This document shows, one piece after another, positions 9,964 to 18,023 of a DNA stretch of 35,933 bases (positions within the stretch are counted from its first letter, which is position 1; each line of letters opens with the position of its first letter). The stretch covers positions 1-35,933 of the forward strand of contig JAJDJP010000018.1 of the NCBI GenBank assembly GCA_030267215.1. Reading direction: 5' to 3'. This DNA is from Ruminococcaceae bacterium OttesenSCG-928-A16. GTDB taxonomy: Bacteria; Bacillota; Clostridia; Oscillospirales; Ruminococcaceae. The notes under the pieces were generated by a model. It saw nothing but the letters and a program-made list of their open reading frames with translations. It was not told the DNA's origin and did no database searches. The translations under genes were made by a program, and so were the position numbers.

Positions 9964-10080
9964 TAAACCGCTGTTTTAACAGCTACAATGCACACCACTG
10001 CTAAACCGTAAATAAAACACATGTAAAGGCAACCCCTGCAACAAAGCAGGCTGCCGAAACCATTGTTTTAAAAAGGTTGT

Positions 10081-10109
10081 AAGGGGGGCAGGAATGCCCT
10101 GCCCCCCTT
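10081..10109 (+). promoter_or_regulatory. Strong hairpin between backbone pilin and sortase genes
   Basis: A perfect 12-bp stem (AAGGGGGGCAGG / CCTGCCCCCCTT) with a 5-base loop sits in the 180-base gap after the backbone pilin. No T-run follows, so it is unlikely to be a full terminator. It may protect the 3' end of the pilin mRNA or reduce read-through, leaving pilin in excess over sortase. Two smaller hairpins lie upstream in the gap (near 9970 and 10037). Confidence 0.6.
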
Positions 10110-10143
10110 GCAATATTAAAACCCACAGCAAAGGGGGATGTAA

Positions 10144-11127
10144 ATGAAAAAACGCGTTATCAATATCTGCCTTGTTTTGGGTACGGTTGCGGGGCTTTTG
10201 TTGTTGTTTTTTCCGCACATCAGTTTTTTGCTTGCTGGGTATAACCAATCGTATGTTTCGCAGCAATACAATGCCAGCCTGCAACAAATGGACAAAGCCA
10301 CCCAGCAGCAGAGCATTGAAAATGCAAAAGAGTACAATAAAAGATTATTGGGAGATTCGATTGAAGACCCCTTTTTGGCCGGAAGTGGAAAAGTTTTGCC
10401 CGAGGATTACCTGACGCTTTTAAACATTAACGGCACCATGGGGCAAATAAAAATACCCAAAATAAAGGTGGACCTACCCATTTACCACGGTACCGACGAC
10501 GCCACGCTGCAAAAAGGCGCAGGCCATTTAGAGGGTACCTCGCTGCCGGTGGGCGGCGAAAGCACCCACACGGTAATAACGGGGCACACGGGGCTTTCTT
10601 CGGCAAAAATGTTTACCGATCTTGTATCTTTAAAGCTAGGCGACGAATTTTATATTTACGTATTGGGGCAAACGCTTGCCTACCGTGTAGACGATATTAA
10701 AACAGTTACACCCAACGCCGTAGAGGATTTACGCCCGGTTATAGGCAAAGAATATGCAACCTTAATTACCTGCACCCCGTATGGCATAAACAGCCACCGG
10801 TTGCTGGTGCGTGGGGTGCGCATTCCTTACACAGCACAGCCCAATGGGGCGCTTGCCAGCGTACCCACCGCCATTAGTGCCGAAACCATTTTGCTGGTTG
10901 CCAGCCTTTCGGCCTTGGGCATACTACTTTTGCTGGCCGGTATTGTTACCGCCCGGGCAAAACGCCAAACACGCCGTAAAAAGCGGCTATTATATGCGAA
11001 ATTTCACGGTATAAACTACCGAATAGATAAAAAGGGACGCTGGATGTATAAAAATCCTGATATCCCGGATGATTTGCCAAAACCCAGCACCCGCAAAATA
11101 ATAAAAAGGGGGAACCACAATGCGTAA
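10144..11127 (+). CDS. srtC: Class C (pilus-polymerising) sortase 1
   Basis: A 327-residue membrane transpeptidase. It has an N-terminal membrane helix (about 7-30), the lid motif DPF (75-77) that closes the active site in class C enzymes, catalytic His148 in TGHTG, Cys210 in TLITCTPYGINSHR, and Arg219. A second membrane helix (about 245-268) and an unusually long basic cytoplasmic tail of about 55 residues follow. Its role is to polymerise the neighbouring pilins through their pilin-motif Lys. AAAGGGGG lies 6 bases before the ATG. It overlaps the next pilin gene by 8 bases. The second sortase in the locus keeps the catalytic residues at identical positions, so the two are paralogues. Confidence 0.95.
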   Translation: MKKRVINICLVLGTVAGLLLLFFPHISFLLAGYNQSYVSQQYNASLQQMDKATQQQSIENAKEYNKRLLGDSIEDPFLAGSGKVLPEDYLTLLNINGTMGQIKIPKIKVDLPIYHGTDDATLQKGAGHLEGTSLPVGGESTHTVITGHTGLSSAKMFTDLVSLKLGDEFYIYVLGQTLAYRVDDIKTVTPNAVEDLRPVIGKEYATLITCTPYGINSHRLLVRGVRIPYTAQPNGALASVPTAISAETILLVASLSALGILLLLAGIVTARAKRQTRRKKRLLYAKFHGINYRIDKKGRWMYKNPDIPDDLPKPSTRKIIKRGNHNA

Positions 11128-12763
11128 AACAGCCAAATATTTAGTAGCTGCCTTGTTGTGCCTTGCGCTGCTTTTGCCGACGGCCACGGTGTTTGCCGCG
11201 GGCGAAGCCCCCTTGCCACCCAATGAAGGCACCCTTACCATACACAAATACACCCTGGCTAATATGCAGGACGCCGGCGCAAATGGCAACGGCACACTGT
11301 TGCCGCAAATGCCCGAAGGCGCACAACCTATAGAGGGGATTGAATTTACAATTTGGCGGGTAGACGCAGGTGATAACCCCCTGCCCGAAACAGCCGCCGA
11401 AGCAAAACAATACCTGGTGCAAAGCTCTGCCGTTACGGTTACCACCGGGGCAAATGGCACCGCCACACTAAGCCTGCCCCGCGCCCTTTACTATGTAGAA
11501 GAAACCGGAAGCGAAGGCCGGCTGGCAAGCAGTGCAAACCCGCAAAGTTTTGTGCCCTGCAGCCCCTTTTTGGTTGCGGTGCCACTAACCAGCCCCAGCG
11601 GCCAAGGGTGGATAACCGACGTGCACGTGTACCCCAAAAACCAAGCCTTGATGATTGATAAATTTGTGAACGAAGCCGGTGACAAAGATTATGATTTTGC
11701 GAACATAAACGCAGCAAAATATAAACCGGTGCCCATAAACCAAAATTTTGGTTGGACAATTGTATCCTCGCTGCCGGCAAAGCTAGGCGAAACAAGCGGG
11801 GAACAGTATGAAATACAGGATGTTTTGCCGGGGCACTTTACCTTTGTGCCGGGCAGCGTAAAGGTGTATTCTACACCGGCGCTGCACACTGCCTGCAGTA
11901 CGGCACACATGTTGCAGCAAGGCCAGCACTACATTCTTACCTTTGATAACGCTACCAATAGCCTAACTGTACAGCTTACCCAGGCCGGTATTGCGCTGCT
12001 ACAACAGCGCTATGGCGACGTTGCTGTTAACGACCGCTTTTTGATGATTAAATACGATTGCCAGCTGAACGATACCGCTCCCTACGGGGTATCTTTGCCC
12101 ACCGGTGCTACCGTTAGCTATACCAAAGGCGGCACCGGGCTGTTTGGCGGCAGCACCCCCACAGCCAGCGTTACCACTAGCCACGTTGCGTGGCAGCCGG
12201 CTGTGCACACTGGCCAAATTAGGGTAACCAAGGTTACCGGCCTGCAACAAAATATTTTGTTGGCGGGGGCCAGTTTTGGCCTTGCCCCCACCCAAGCCGA
12301 TGCCTTGGCGCAAAACTTTATTGCCACCGGCACCACCGGGCAGGACGGCCGCCTTATTTTTCGTGGCCTTGCCTATGGCCAGCCCGGAGACCGCTGCCAC
12401 GAGAACTCTAACAACACCAGCTACTGGCTTGTAGAAACCCAGCCGCCAGAAGGTTATATTGCACTGCCCGGCGCAACCGAGGTTACCTTTAACTACCAAA
12501 AGGACGAAGAAACCGGGCAGATATACTTTGCGCTGCTAACGGTGCACAACCAGCCCATGGCCGAAGACAAGCAGCCCATTACGAGCGGTGGGCAGGGCGA
12601 AACTGGCGGCAATACCGATGGTAATACCGGCACCAATGGCAAAGCCCCCAAAACAGGCGATACCAGCCGCATAGCCCTTGCTGCCGGGCTGCTATTGGTA
12701 AGCAGCGCTGTGTTTATGGTGGTTTGGCGCCGCAAAAAAGGCCAAAACAAACCACAGGCTTAA
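11120..12763 (+). CDS. Second pilin subunit with unusual APKTG sorting signal
   Basis: A 547-residue pilin, paralogous to the backbone pilin. It has a signal peptide (about 1-27), an N-terminal domain with an E-box-like YYVEETGS, the pilin motif WITDVHVYPK (164-173, Lys173) and a D2-like middle domain. A C-terminal Cna_B domain carries YWLVETQPPEGY. A Gly/Asn/Thr-rich linker leads to KAPKTGD, a membrane helix and a RRKK tail. The sorting pentapeptide APKTG (509-513) has Ala where Leu is nearly universal. AAGGGGGAA precedes the start, which lies inside the sortase 1 gene. Because it has a pilin-motif Lys, it could polymerise or serve as a minor or basal subunit. Pairing with the sortase encoded immediately downstream is likely. 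Confidence 0.9.
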   Translation: MRKTAKYLVAALLCLALLLPTATVFAAGEAPLPPNEGTLTIHKYTLANMQDAGANGNGTLLPQMPEGAQPIEGIEFTIWRVDAGDNPLPETAAEAKQYLVQSSAVTVTTGANGTATLSLPRALYYVEETGSEGRLASSANPQSFVPCSPFLVAVPLTSPSGQGWITDVHVYPKNQALMIDKFVNEAGDKDYDFANINAAKYKPVPINQNFGWTIVSSLPAKLGETSGEQYEIQDVLPGHFTFVPGSVKVYSTPALHTACSTAHMLQQGQHYILTFDNATNSLTVQLTQAGIALLQQRYGDVAVNDRFLMIKYDCQLNDTAPYGVSLPTGATVSYTKGGTGLFGGSTPTASVTTSHVAWQPAVHTGQIRVTKVTGLQQNILLAGASFGLAPTQADALAQNFIATGTTGQDGRLIFRGLAYGQPGDRCHENSNNTSYWLVETQPPEGYIALPGATEVTFNYQKDEETGQIYFALLTVHNQPMAEDKQPITSGGQGETGGNTDGNTGTNGKAPKTGDTSRIALAAGLLLVSSAVFMVVWRRKKGQNKPQA

Positions 12764-12793
12764 CCACTTTTTAAAGGCAGGAGGGATGCCACA

Positions 12794-13663
12794 ATGAAAA
12801 AAATACTGGGAAATCTGGTTATATTTTTGGTTGCCATTGTTGGCGTTGGCCTGCTTGTTTACCCACACCTTGGCTTTTTATTGGCGCAAAAAAATTCTTC
12901 GTATGTAATACAAGAATACGACAGCACCCTGGCTAGCATGGATGATGCTGAAAGAAAGCAGCAACTGGCACAGGCCGCCAGCTATAACAGCCAGCTGGCC
13001 GGCGGCATTGTGGCCGACCCCTTTGCGGCAGGTGATACTGCCGAAAACGAGGAATATACCTCGGTGTTAAACCTTGGCGGCGGCATGATGGGCCATATAC
13101 GGGTGCCAAAAATCAACATAGATATCCCTATTTACCATGGTACTGCCGGTGCCACTTTGCTGGCTGGCGTTGGCCATTTGCAGGGCAGTGCACTGCCGGT
13201 GGGCGGGGCGGGCACCCACTGTGTGCTTACCGGCCACACCGGGCTAGACACCGCCAAAATGTTTACCGACCTTACCGAACTTGCGCTGGGCGATGAATTT
13301 TATTTGTATACCATGGATGAAGTTTTGGCCTACCGAATAGACCATATTGTGGTGGTAGAACCAAGCGACACCACCCATTTGCAGCCGGTGCCCGGGCAAG
13401 AATATGCAACCCTGGTTACCTGCACCCCTTATGGCATAAACAGCCACCGGTTGCTGGTGCGCGGCACCCGGGTACCTTACACCCCGCAGCAGTTGCAGCA
13501 GGCAATTGCCCAAACCAAAGCCGTGTTAAGCAAAGAGGCCCTACTGTTTATGGTGGGCGTGGGTGCCTTGTGTGTGCTGGTGCTGGTTTTTGTGGTGGTA
13601 GTGGTGCTAAAGCGCCTGCGCAAAAAACGCCGCCGGGGCACCTATAAAGCCGGCAAACGGTAA
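12794..13663 (+). CDS. srtC: Class C (pilus-polymerising) sortase 2
   Basis: A 289-residue sortase with an N-terminal membrane helix, lid motif DPF (75-77), His148 in TGHTG, Cys210 in TLVTCTPYGINSHR and Arg219. A C-terminal membrane helix (about 246-270) is followed by a short basic tail. It closely resembles sortase 1 but lacks that enzyme's long cytoplasmic tail. AGGAGG lies just upstream of the ATG. It is the last gene of the pilus operon. Two sortases with two pilins suggest either separate specificity (LPETG versus APKTG) or sequential assembly steps; this is inference. Confidence 0.95.
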   Translation: MKKILGNLVIFLVAIVGVGLLVYPHLGFLLAQKNSSYVIQEYDSTLASMDDAERKQQLAQAASYNSQLAGGIVADPFAAGDTAENEEYTSVLNLGGGMMGHIRVPKINIDIPIYHGTAGATLLAGVGHLQGSALPVGGAGTHCVLTGHTGLDTAKMFTDLTELALGDEFYLYTMDEVLAYRIDHIVVVEPSDTTHLQPVPGQEYATLVTCTPYGINSHRLLVRGTRVPYTPQQLQQAIAQTKAVLSKEALLFMVGVGALCVLVLVFVVVVVLKRLRKKRRRGTYKAGKR

Positions 13664-13743
13664 CGCTTGCCGGGCAAAACACACCTTTATGGGCAGCTTG
13701 CAGCACTTGCTTATTTCATCAAGCAGCTCTTTCTATACCCCCA

Positions 13744-13791
13744 AAAAATGCGGTAGTGTTGCCCTTAACAGGGTAACACTACCGCATTTTT
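13744..13791. terminator. Bidirectional terminator between pilus operon and AraC gene
   Basis: A 17-bp perfect stem (AAAAATGCGGTAGTGTT / AACACTACCGCATTTTT), extended by three G-C pairs and one G-U pair, has a TTAACA loop. It is flanked by A and T runs, so it works on both strands. It sits between the convergent sortase 2 and AraC genes. Confidence 0.95.
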
Positions 13792-13866
13792 GTAAACTTT
13801 TTGGTTTGCTGCCGGGCCCATGGCCTTGCCACCCGGCTGGCAGGCAACAAAGGGAAGAACACCCCT

Positions 13867-14706
13867 TTATTGGTTCTTTTTTTTGTATTGCTGGGGCGAA
13901 ACCCCAAACTCCTTGATAAAAGCACGGTAAAAGCCGGCATAATCGCCAAAGCCGCAGCGCAGGTAGGCCTCTTTTACCGGGGTGTTGTTTAACATGGCGG
14001 CCTGGCCAATGCGCAGCCGCCGCAGCAGCACATAATGGTACAACGAAGTGCCCATTTGCTTTTTAAAACTGTGCGCTAAATGAGAAGCACTGTAAGAAAA
14101 CCGCTCGGCCACCTGCTCTACAGCAATCGGCTCGGTGCATTTCTCGTGCAGGTAAGTTAACACTTCCGATAGCCGGTTGGCATCGCCCTGCAACATGGCA
14201 TCGGCCCCTTTTTCGTGTATCAGGCGGTTTATGCGCACCAGCAACACCGCAAGCAGCGCCGCACAAGATATTTCGGCGTTTAGCCAAGCTTCGTCATGCT
14301 CTTGCACAATGGCGGCAAAACCCTCTTGCAGGGCGGCGGCTTCTTCGGCAGGTAGGCGCAGCAGGTAGCTTTTGTTTTGGTCTGCTTGTTTAAAAGCAAA
14401 ATCAATCTCGGTATCCTGCTGTTTTAAAAAAGATAAAAACCGACGTGTAACCCACACGCTATGGCGCCCAAAAGGGCAGCCCCGGGCTTTTAAAGTAGCG
14501 CCCACCATGGCACCCGCCGGCACAAGCAAAATATCGCCCTCGCGCACTTTATAATATTGGTCTTCTACCCAATATTCGGCAGTGCCCTGCGTAATAAAAA
14601 GCATTTCATAGGTTTCGCGCACGGCCGAAGCCACCTGCTCGGCTTTTTCTACCTTAGCAAAGCTGGCCTGATAATCCTCTTTTCGCCGAAACTGGGTTGC
14701 AACCAT
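13867..14706 (-). CDS. AraC family regulator with N-terminal cupin domain
   Basis: A 279-residue protein. The N-terminal cupin-like ligand domain includes YWVEDQYYKVREGDILLVPAG. The C-terminal double helix-turn-helix (about 178-279) has the family's PVKEAYLRCGFGDYAGFYRAFIK-type second helix pair and an FGVSPQQYKKK end. The start at 14706 is chosen because TTTTAGGAGG lies 6 bases upstream. An upstream in-frame ATG would add 23 residues over the promoter and lacks an RBS. Family knowledge: AraC proteins of this layout sense a small molecule and activate nearby operons. Targets are unknown. The convergent pilus operon and the upstream flippase are the closest candidates. Confidence 0.93.
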   Translation of the reverse strand: MVATQFRRKEDYQASFAKVEKAEQVASAVRETYEMLFITQGTAEYWVEDQYYKVREGDILLVPAGAMVGATLKARGCPFGRHSVWVTRRFLSFLKQQDTEIDFAFKQADQNKSYLLRLPAEEAAALQEGFAAIVQEHDEAWLNAEISCAALLAVLLVRINRLIHEKGADAMLQGDANRLSEVLTYLHEKCTEPIAVEQVAERFSYSASHLAHSFKKQMGTSLYHYVLLRRLRIGQAAMLNNTPVKEAYLRCGFGDYAGFYRAFIKEFGVSPQQYKKKNQ

Positions 14707-14746
14707 GTTGAGCCTCCTAAAATACACCAAAAATTGTATACCAGTT

Positions 14747-14775
14747 ATTGTACAAGAAACAAACCATAAATGCAA
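14747..14775 (-). promoter_or_regulatory. Promoter of the AraC gene
   Basis: On the minus strand, TTGCAT (14770-14775), a 17-base spacer and TACAAT (14747-14752) put the transcription start near 14740, about 34 bases before the start codon. It lies in the short gap after the flippase stop, so the AraC gene need not depend on flippase read-through. Confidence 0.5.
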
Positions 14776-14802
14776 TGCAACGTGTAAAATTGGCCAAAAC
14801 CC

Positions 14803-16227
14803 TTATGCTTTAGGGCGCCCCCTGCGCCCCAGCAATTGCTTTGCCCCCCGCAATAAAGAAACAAAGTTAAGGGCAAATACCCCTAGCATCAAAAGGCTGC
14901 ACCACGCTACCCAGCCGCTGGGCTGGTATATCATAACAAAAGCCTGTGCCAGCAAAAGCAAGCTGTTTAACACAATTTTGGGTACCGAAAAATTAATGTG
15001 GATAAACCGGCGGGTATTTAGCGCCCGCACCACAAATACCAGCATGTAGCTAACCATGGTGGCAAAGGCGGCGCCGTTTACCCCAAAAAAGGGGATAAGC
15101 GCAGCATTTAAAATTAAATTGCTGCCGGCACCCACCATCATGGTAACCAGCGAAAGGCCGGACCTTTTTTCTACCATATAAACACTATTTAAAAAGGTAA
15201 CCAGGCAAGAAAATATGGTGGAAATAATAAGAAGTGGCACATACCTCCAGGCTTCGAAAAAGGCGGGGGCTACCAAAAACCGCATAAACAATTTGCAGGT
15301 TAAAATAAGCCCGGCGCCCGCCACAAACGATACCCCCATTAAAGCGGCAAATATCTGCGAAAAAAACTTTTCACGGTCTTTTCCCTGGCCATCGGTAATG
15401 GCCGAAAGCTGCCAGGCCTCGGTAAAAATGGTGGTAAAAATAGCCACTACCGAGGGAAGTTTGTTGGCTGCGGCATATAGCCCGTTGTACTCGGTGTTCA
15501 TCATGTAAGAGATAAAGAACCGATCGCTTGCGTTGGTAACCCACCAAAACATGGCGGCTGGCACCAGCGGCAACGAGTATTTAAGCATGGCCTTGTACAA
15601 AACTTTGTCGAACCCTTTAAAGCGCACATACTGGTGTAGCCGGGCTACCAAAAACAGGCCCACGGCGCTTAGGGTATCGGCCGCAATTATAGAAAGCAGG
15701 TACCCCGTGGTGCCCATTTTTAGCACCACCAAAAATAGCACATTAAACCCAACTGTGTAAGCAGTAGAAAGAATACCATCGATAGCGTAGAGCCGCAGCA
15801 GCATTTTTGCCCGCACAAATTGGCAGCATAGGGTGCGCAGGCAGCTCATTAACACATACAAATACAAAAACGGCAGCTGCCCCTGCAACACCGTAACCTG
15901 CCCAAGGGCCGGCCACAGCAAAAGCAAAAGAGAAAACCCGCTAAAAATAGCGGTTAGCCCGCCGGTAAATACCCCCTGCTTAGAAACCCCCTTTTCTAGC
16001 CCAAAGCGTATAACAGCGTTAGAAATGCCAAGGCTTACCAGCGGAATAAGCAGGTTGGCGCAAGCGGTAACAATATCTACAATGCCGTAGCTTGCCACCG
16101 CCAGCACGCTGGTGTATAACCGGGTAAGCAAAAAGCTAAGTATTTTGCTAGAAAACGTGCTAATGCCAAACAGCGCCGTGTTAGAAAGCAGCCGTGTGTA
16201 TTTGTTCTTTTCCCCTAAAGCCAACAC
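14803..16227 (-). CDS. Polysaccharide/oligosaccharide flippase (MATE/MVF superfamily, Wzx-like)
   Basis: A 474-residue, almost entirely hydrophobic protein with about 12-14 membrane segments. It has the N-terminal pattern of RfbX/Wzx proteins (NTALFGISTFSSKILSFLLT) and the mid-protein YSLPLVPAAMFWWVTNASDR segment conserved in this family. Family knowledge: these proteins flip lipid-linked saccharides across the membrane for capsule or wall polymer assembly. No glycosyltransferase neighbours are visible, so it is an orphan, and the substrate is unknown. A GTG start at 16227 is assumed, with GGGGG just upstream; a TTG one codon on is possible. A multidrug MATE role is less likely. Confidence 0.88.
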   Translation of the reverse strand: MLALGEKNKYTRLLSNTALFGISTFSSKILSFLLTRLYTSVLAVASYGIVDIVTACANLLIPLVSLGISNAVIRFGLEKGVSKQGVFTGGLTAIFSGFSLLLLLWPALGQVTVLQGQLPFLYLYVLMSCLRTLCCQFVRAKMLLRLYAIDGILSTAYTVGFNVLFLVVLKMGTTGYLLSIIAADTLSAVGLFLVARLHQYVRFKGFDKVLYKAMLKYSLPLVPAAMFWWVTNASDRFFISYMMNTEYNGLYAAANKLPSVVAIFTTIFTEAWQLSAITDGQGKDREKFFSQIFAALMGVSFVAGAGLILTCKLFMRFLVAPAFFEAWRYVPLLIISTIFSCLVTFLNSVYMVEKRSGLSLVTMMVGAGSNLILNAALIPFFGVNGAAFATMVSYMLVFVVRALNTRRFIHINFSVPKIVLNSLLLLAQAFVMIYQPSGWVAWCSLLMLGVFALNFVSLLRGAKQLLGRRGRPKA

Positions 16228-16324
16228 AAAACCCCCAGTTTTGCCGGGGTGCCCCGGGTATTATGCGGCAACCAGTGGCAAAGCCCTAAAGCGGGGGGCT
16301 TAGCCATGCTACCAAACAGGTTAT

Positions 16325-16333
16325 AGTATACCA
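16325..16333 (-). promoter_or_regulatory. Extended -10 promoter of the flippase gene
   Basis: The minus strand reads TGGTATACT, an extended -10 (TGn plus TATACT), with no good -35. Transcription would start near 16318, leaving a leader of about 90 bases with two GC-rich hairpins before the GTG. Confidence 0.45.
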
Positions 16334-16479
16334 CAAAAATGGCCCTAAAACCCACCCCAGCACCCTGCTTACAAGTGTAACCAAACGGCCTTTGCATATC
16401 AATGCCAAATTTTTACCAAAAACGTGTTAATTTTGTGCTGTGCCAAAATATAAACCGTGGCTGTTTTTGCCAACTAAAT

Positions 16480-16620
16480 AAGGGCCGCACCGCTGCAACC
16501 CAACAAGGCGGCCGCAACGGGCAACGCCCTTTATTCCCACTAAGTGGGCTCAATACCCCGCCCCGCTGCGCTTCCTTGTTCGTACTCGGTGATACCCCCG
16601 TAGTCTCTGCTACAGGGTAG
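16480..16620. ncRNA. Candidate structured RNA element
   Basis: A dense set of inverted repeats: AACAAGG (16502-16508) pairs with CCTTGTT (16574-16580) and encloses hairpins GGGC-AAC-GCCC (16519-16529) and CCCAC-TAA-GTGGG (16536-16548). A further hairpin TACCCCCGTAG / CTACAGGGTA (16593-16619) abuts the Smr stop. It is GC-rich compared with its AT-rich flank and has no T-run, so it is not a simple terminator. The strand is undecided. On the minus strand it would be the 3' part of the Smr transcript. It could instead be a repeated intergenic element. Confidence 0.35.
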
Positions 16621-16621
16621 T

Positions 16622-16876
16622 TTATTTTAATAAAAAGTAGGTTACCCCCGGGTTTAACCCCACCCGTTTATCGGTAATTTTGTAGTGATGAAAAGTGTTT
16701 TTAACCATGCTTTTTAGGGCGGTGCCCCGGCTGTAGCCGTGGGTTACTTCGGCCATGCGCACGCCCTTTGGCAGGCCTTCTAAAAAATCAATCAACTGCA
16801 TTTCGGCTTCATCTACCGTTAGGCCGTGCAAATCGATACTAGCTTTTTGGCTGGTGGGCAATTCTTCAAAACGCAT
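16622..16876 (-). CDS. Small stand-alone Smr-domain protein
   Basis: An 84-residue protein that is essentially one Smr domain: IDLHGLTVDEAEMQL near residues 14-28 holds the diagnostic DLHGxT signature, and THGYSRGTALKS matches the HGxGxGxL region in relaxed form. Family knowledge: Smr domains occur at the C-terminus of MutS2 and as small nuclease-like or RNA-binding proteins. Here it lacks any MutS2 part. The start at 16876 is set by AAGGAGG five bases upstream; an upstream in-frame ATG would place that RBS inside the gene. The second Smr motif is HGYSRG instead of HGxGxG, so nuclease activity is uncertain. Confidence 0.82.
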   Translation of the reverse strand: MRFEELPTSQKASIDLHGLTVDEAEMQLIDFLEGLPKGVRMAEVTHGYSRGTALKSMVKNTFHHYKITDKRVGLNPGVTYFLLK

Positions 16877-16964
16877 AGGGCCTCCTTGTGGCAAAATAAA
16901 ATAATACTATCATATTAACAGAAAATTAACTATTTCCCAAATAATTTTGCAGAATATAAATAAG

Positions 16965-17004
16965 CCCCCACATTATTTGGGCCAGCACTCAAATAATGTG
17001 GGGG
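16965..17004 (-). terminator. Probable terminator downstream of the FabG-like gene
   Basis: A perfect 15-bp stem (CCCCCACATTATTTG / CAAATAATGTGGGGG) with a 10-base loop. On the minus strand it is followed by CTTATTTATATT, a weak T-rich tail. It lies about 140 bases after the reductase stop; the stretch between shows no gene. Confidence 0.6.
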
Positions 17005-17144
17005 GGAGTACTTTATCCTTAAGTTGGTTGTAAGCTAAAAACGGATGCAGTGCACAGAAACTAGCAAACCCACAAGGACGCATACGGTAAAAAATGCAAA
17101 GTGAAGAAAAGGGTATAGTGCAGTTAACGCCGCAATAATTTGCC

Positions 17145-17870
17145 TTACAGGCGCATGCCGCCGTTAACGGATAGAACCTGCCCCGTAATATAACTGCTTT
17201 CTTCACTGGCTAAAAATAGGGCAGCGTTGGCAATTTCTTCAGGTTGGCCAAGGCGGCCCAGCATGGTTAGCCCGGCAAATTTATCCAGTAAATCTTGCGG
17301 CACAGTTTTCAAAATATCAGTCATCACATAACCGGGGGCAATGGCGTTGGTGCGCACGTTGGCGCCTTTGCGGGCAAACTCCTTCGCCCAAGTTTTTGCC
17401 ATGCCAATAACACCGGCCTTGGTGGCGGCATAGTTGGTTTGCCCTATGTTGCCGTACTCGCCCACCACCGAGGAAATATTGATGATGGAACCGTAGTTGT
17501 TTTCCATCATGGCAGGGCCAACCAAGCGGGTGATGTTAAACACACCTTTTAGGTTAACAGCTATTACAGCGTCCCACATGTCATCGGTCATTTTTTGCAC
17601 CAGGGCATCGCGGGTAATGCCAGCGTTGTTTACCAAAATATCAATTTTGCCGTATTTGGCTAAAATATCCTTTACCACCTGCTCGCAATTTTTCACATCG
17701 GTTACATTTAGCTTCATGTATTCTACGCCGGCGGCTTCAAAAGTAAGTGGGTTCATGTCACCGGAAATAACGGTGGCTCCCTCGGCGGCAAAGCGCTTGG
17801 CGCACTCGCCGCCAATGCCGGTAGAGCCACCTGTAATTAATGCTACTTTTCCCTCTAAACGTTTGCTCAT
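17145..17870 (-). CDS. fabG: FabG-like short-chain dehydrogenase (3-oxoacyl-ACP/CoA reductase)
   Basis: A 241-residue classical SDR. It has the NAD(P)-binding GGSTGIG (14-20) and NNAG (81-84), catalytic Ser134, Tyr147 and Lys151 in the SSVVGEYGNIGQTNYAATK block, and the FabG-type end YITGQVLSVNGGM. It would reduce a 3-oxoacyl thioester to the 3-hydroxyacyl form with NAD(P)H in the cytoplasm. AGGAGG lies 8 bases before the ATG. It is not in a fatty-acid synthesis cluster. It lies downstream of an iron-sulfur flavoprotein and of the CoA-transferase/KAS III-like genes, so a role on CoA esters (acetoacetyl-CoA reductase type) is plausible. Substrate choice cannot be read from the sequence. Confidence 0.92.
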   Translation of the reverse strand: MSKRLEGKVALITGGSTGIGGECAKRFAAEGATVISGDMNPLTFEAAGVEYMKLNVTDVKNCEQVVKDILAKYGKIDILVNNAGITRDALVQKMTDDMWDAVIAVNLKGVFNITRLVGPAMMENNYGSIINISSVVGEYGNIGQTNYAATKAGVIGMAKTWAKEFARKGANVRTNAIAPGYVMTDILKTVPQDLLDKFAGLTMLGRLGQPEEIANAALFLASEESSYITGQVLSVNGGMRL

Positions 17871-17925
17871 GTTTGTGTCCTCCTAAAACTTCGTTTTTAC
17901 CCAAGGGGGCTTATCACTTTAAAGT

Positions 17926-17964
17926 CAGGTTCCCCCGTGGAATGGCTTACCACGAGGGAACCTG
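17926..17964 (-). terminator. Strong hairpin between flavoprotein and FabG-like genes
   Basis: A 15-bp stem with one G-U pair (CAGGTTCCCTCGTGG / CCACGGGGGAACCTG on the minus strand) and a 9-base loop. A second hairpin (about 17972-18003, CTTGCCATAG / CTGTGGCAAAG) lies between it and the flavoprotein stop. Neither has a good T-tail, so partial termination is likely. No clear promoter for the FabG-like gene was found. Confidence 0.5.
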
Positions 17965-18023
17965 GATACCACTTGCCATAGTGCTGTACACCGCTGTGGC
18001 AAAGCTAAGTGTAAATGGATGGA

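Larger units (their letters stand above)
16228..16621. other. Gene-free stretch between flippase and Smr genes
   Basis: This 394-base stretch holds the flippase leader with a CCGGGG/CCCCGG hairpin near its start codon, the flippase promoter, an AT-rich part (about 16380-16480) in which nothing clear is seen, and a multi-hairpin element next to the Smr stop codon. No open frame with a ribosome binding site was found. Confidence 0.6.

Noticed and set aside
11999-12499. Antisense frame of 166 codons in the second pilin gene
   Set aside because: Opposite a well-supported pilin with Gly/Ala-rich translation; no RBS.
14707-14775. Upstream ATG as the AraC start
   Set aside because: No RBS there, the added residues overlap the promoter, and AGGAGG is correctly placed for the ATG at 14706.
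14803-16227. Multidrug MATE efflux pump
   Set aside because: The conserved segments fit RfbX/Wzx-type polysaccharide flippases better than NorM/DinF-type pumps.
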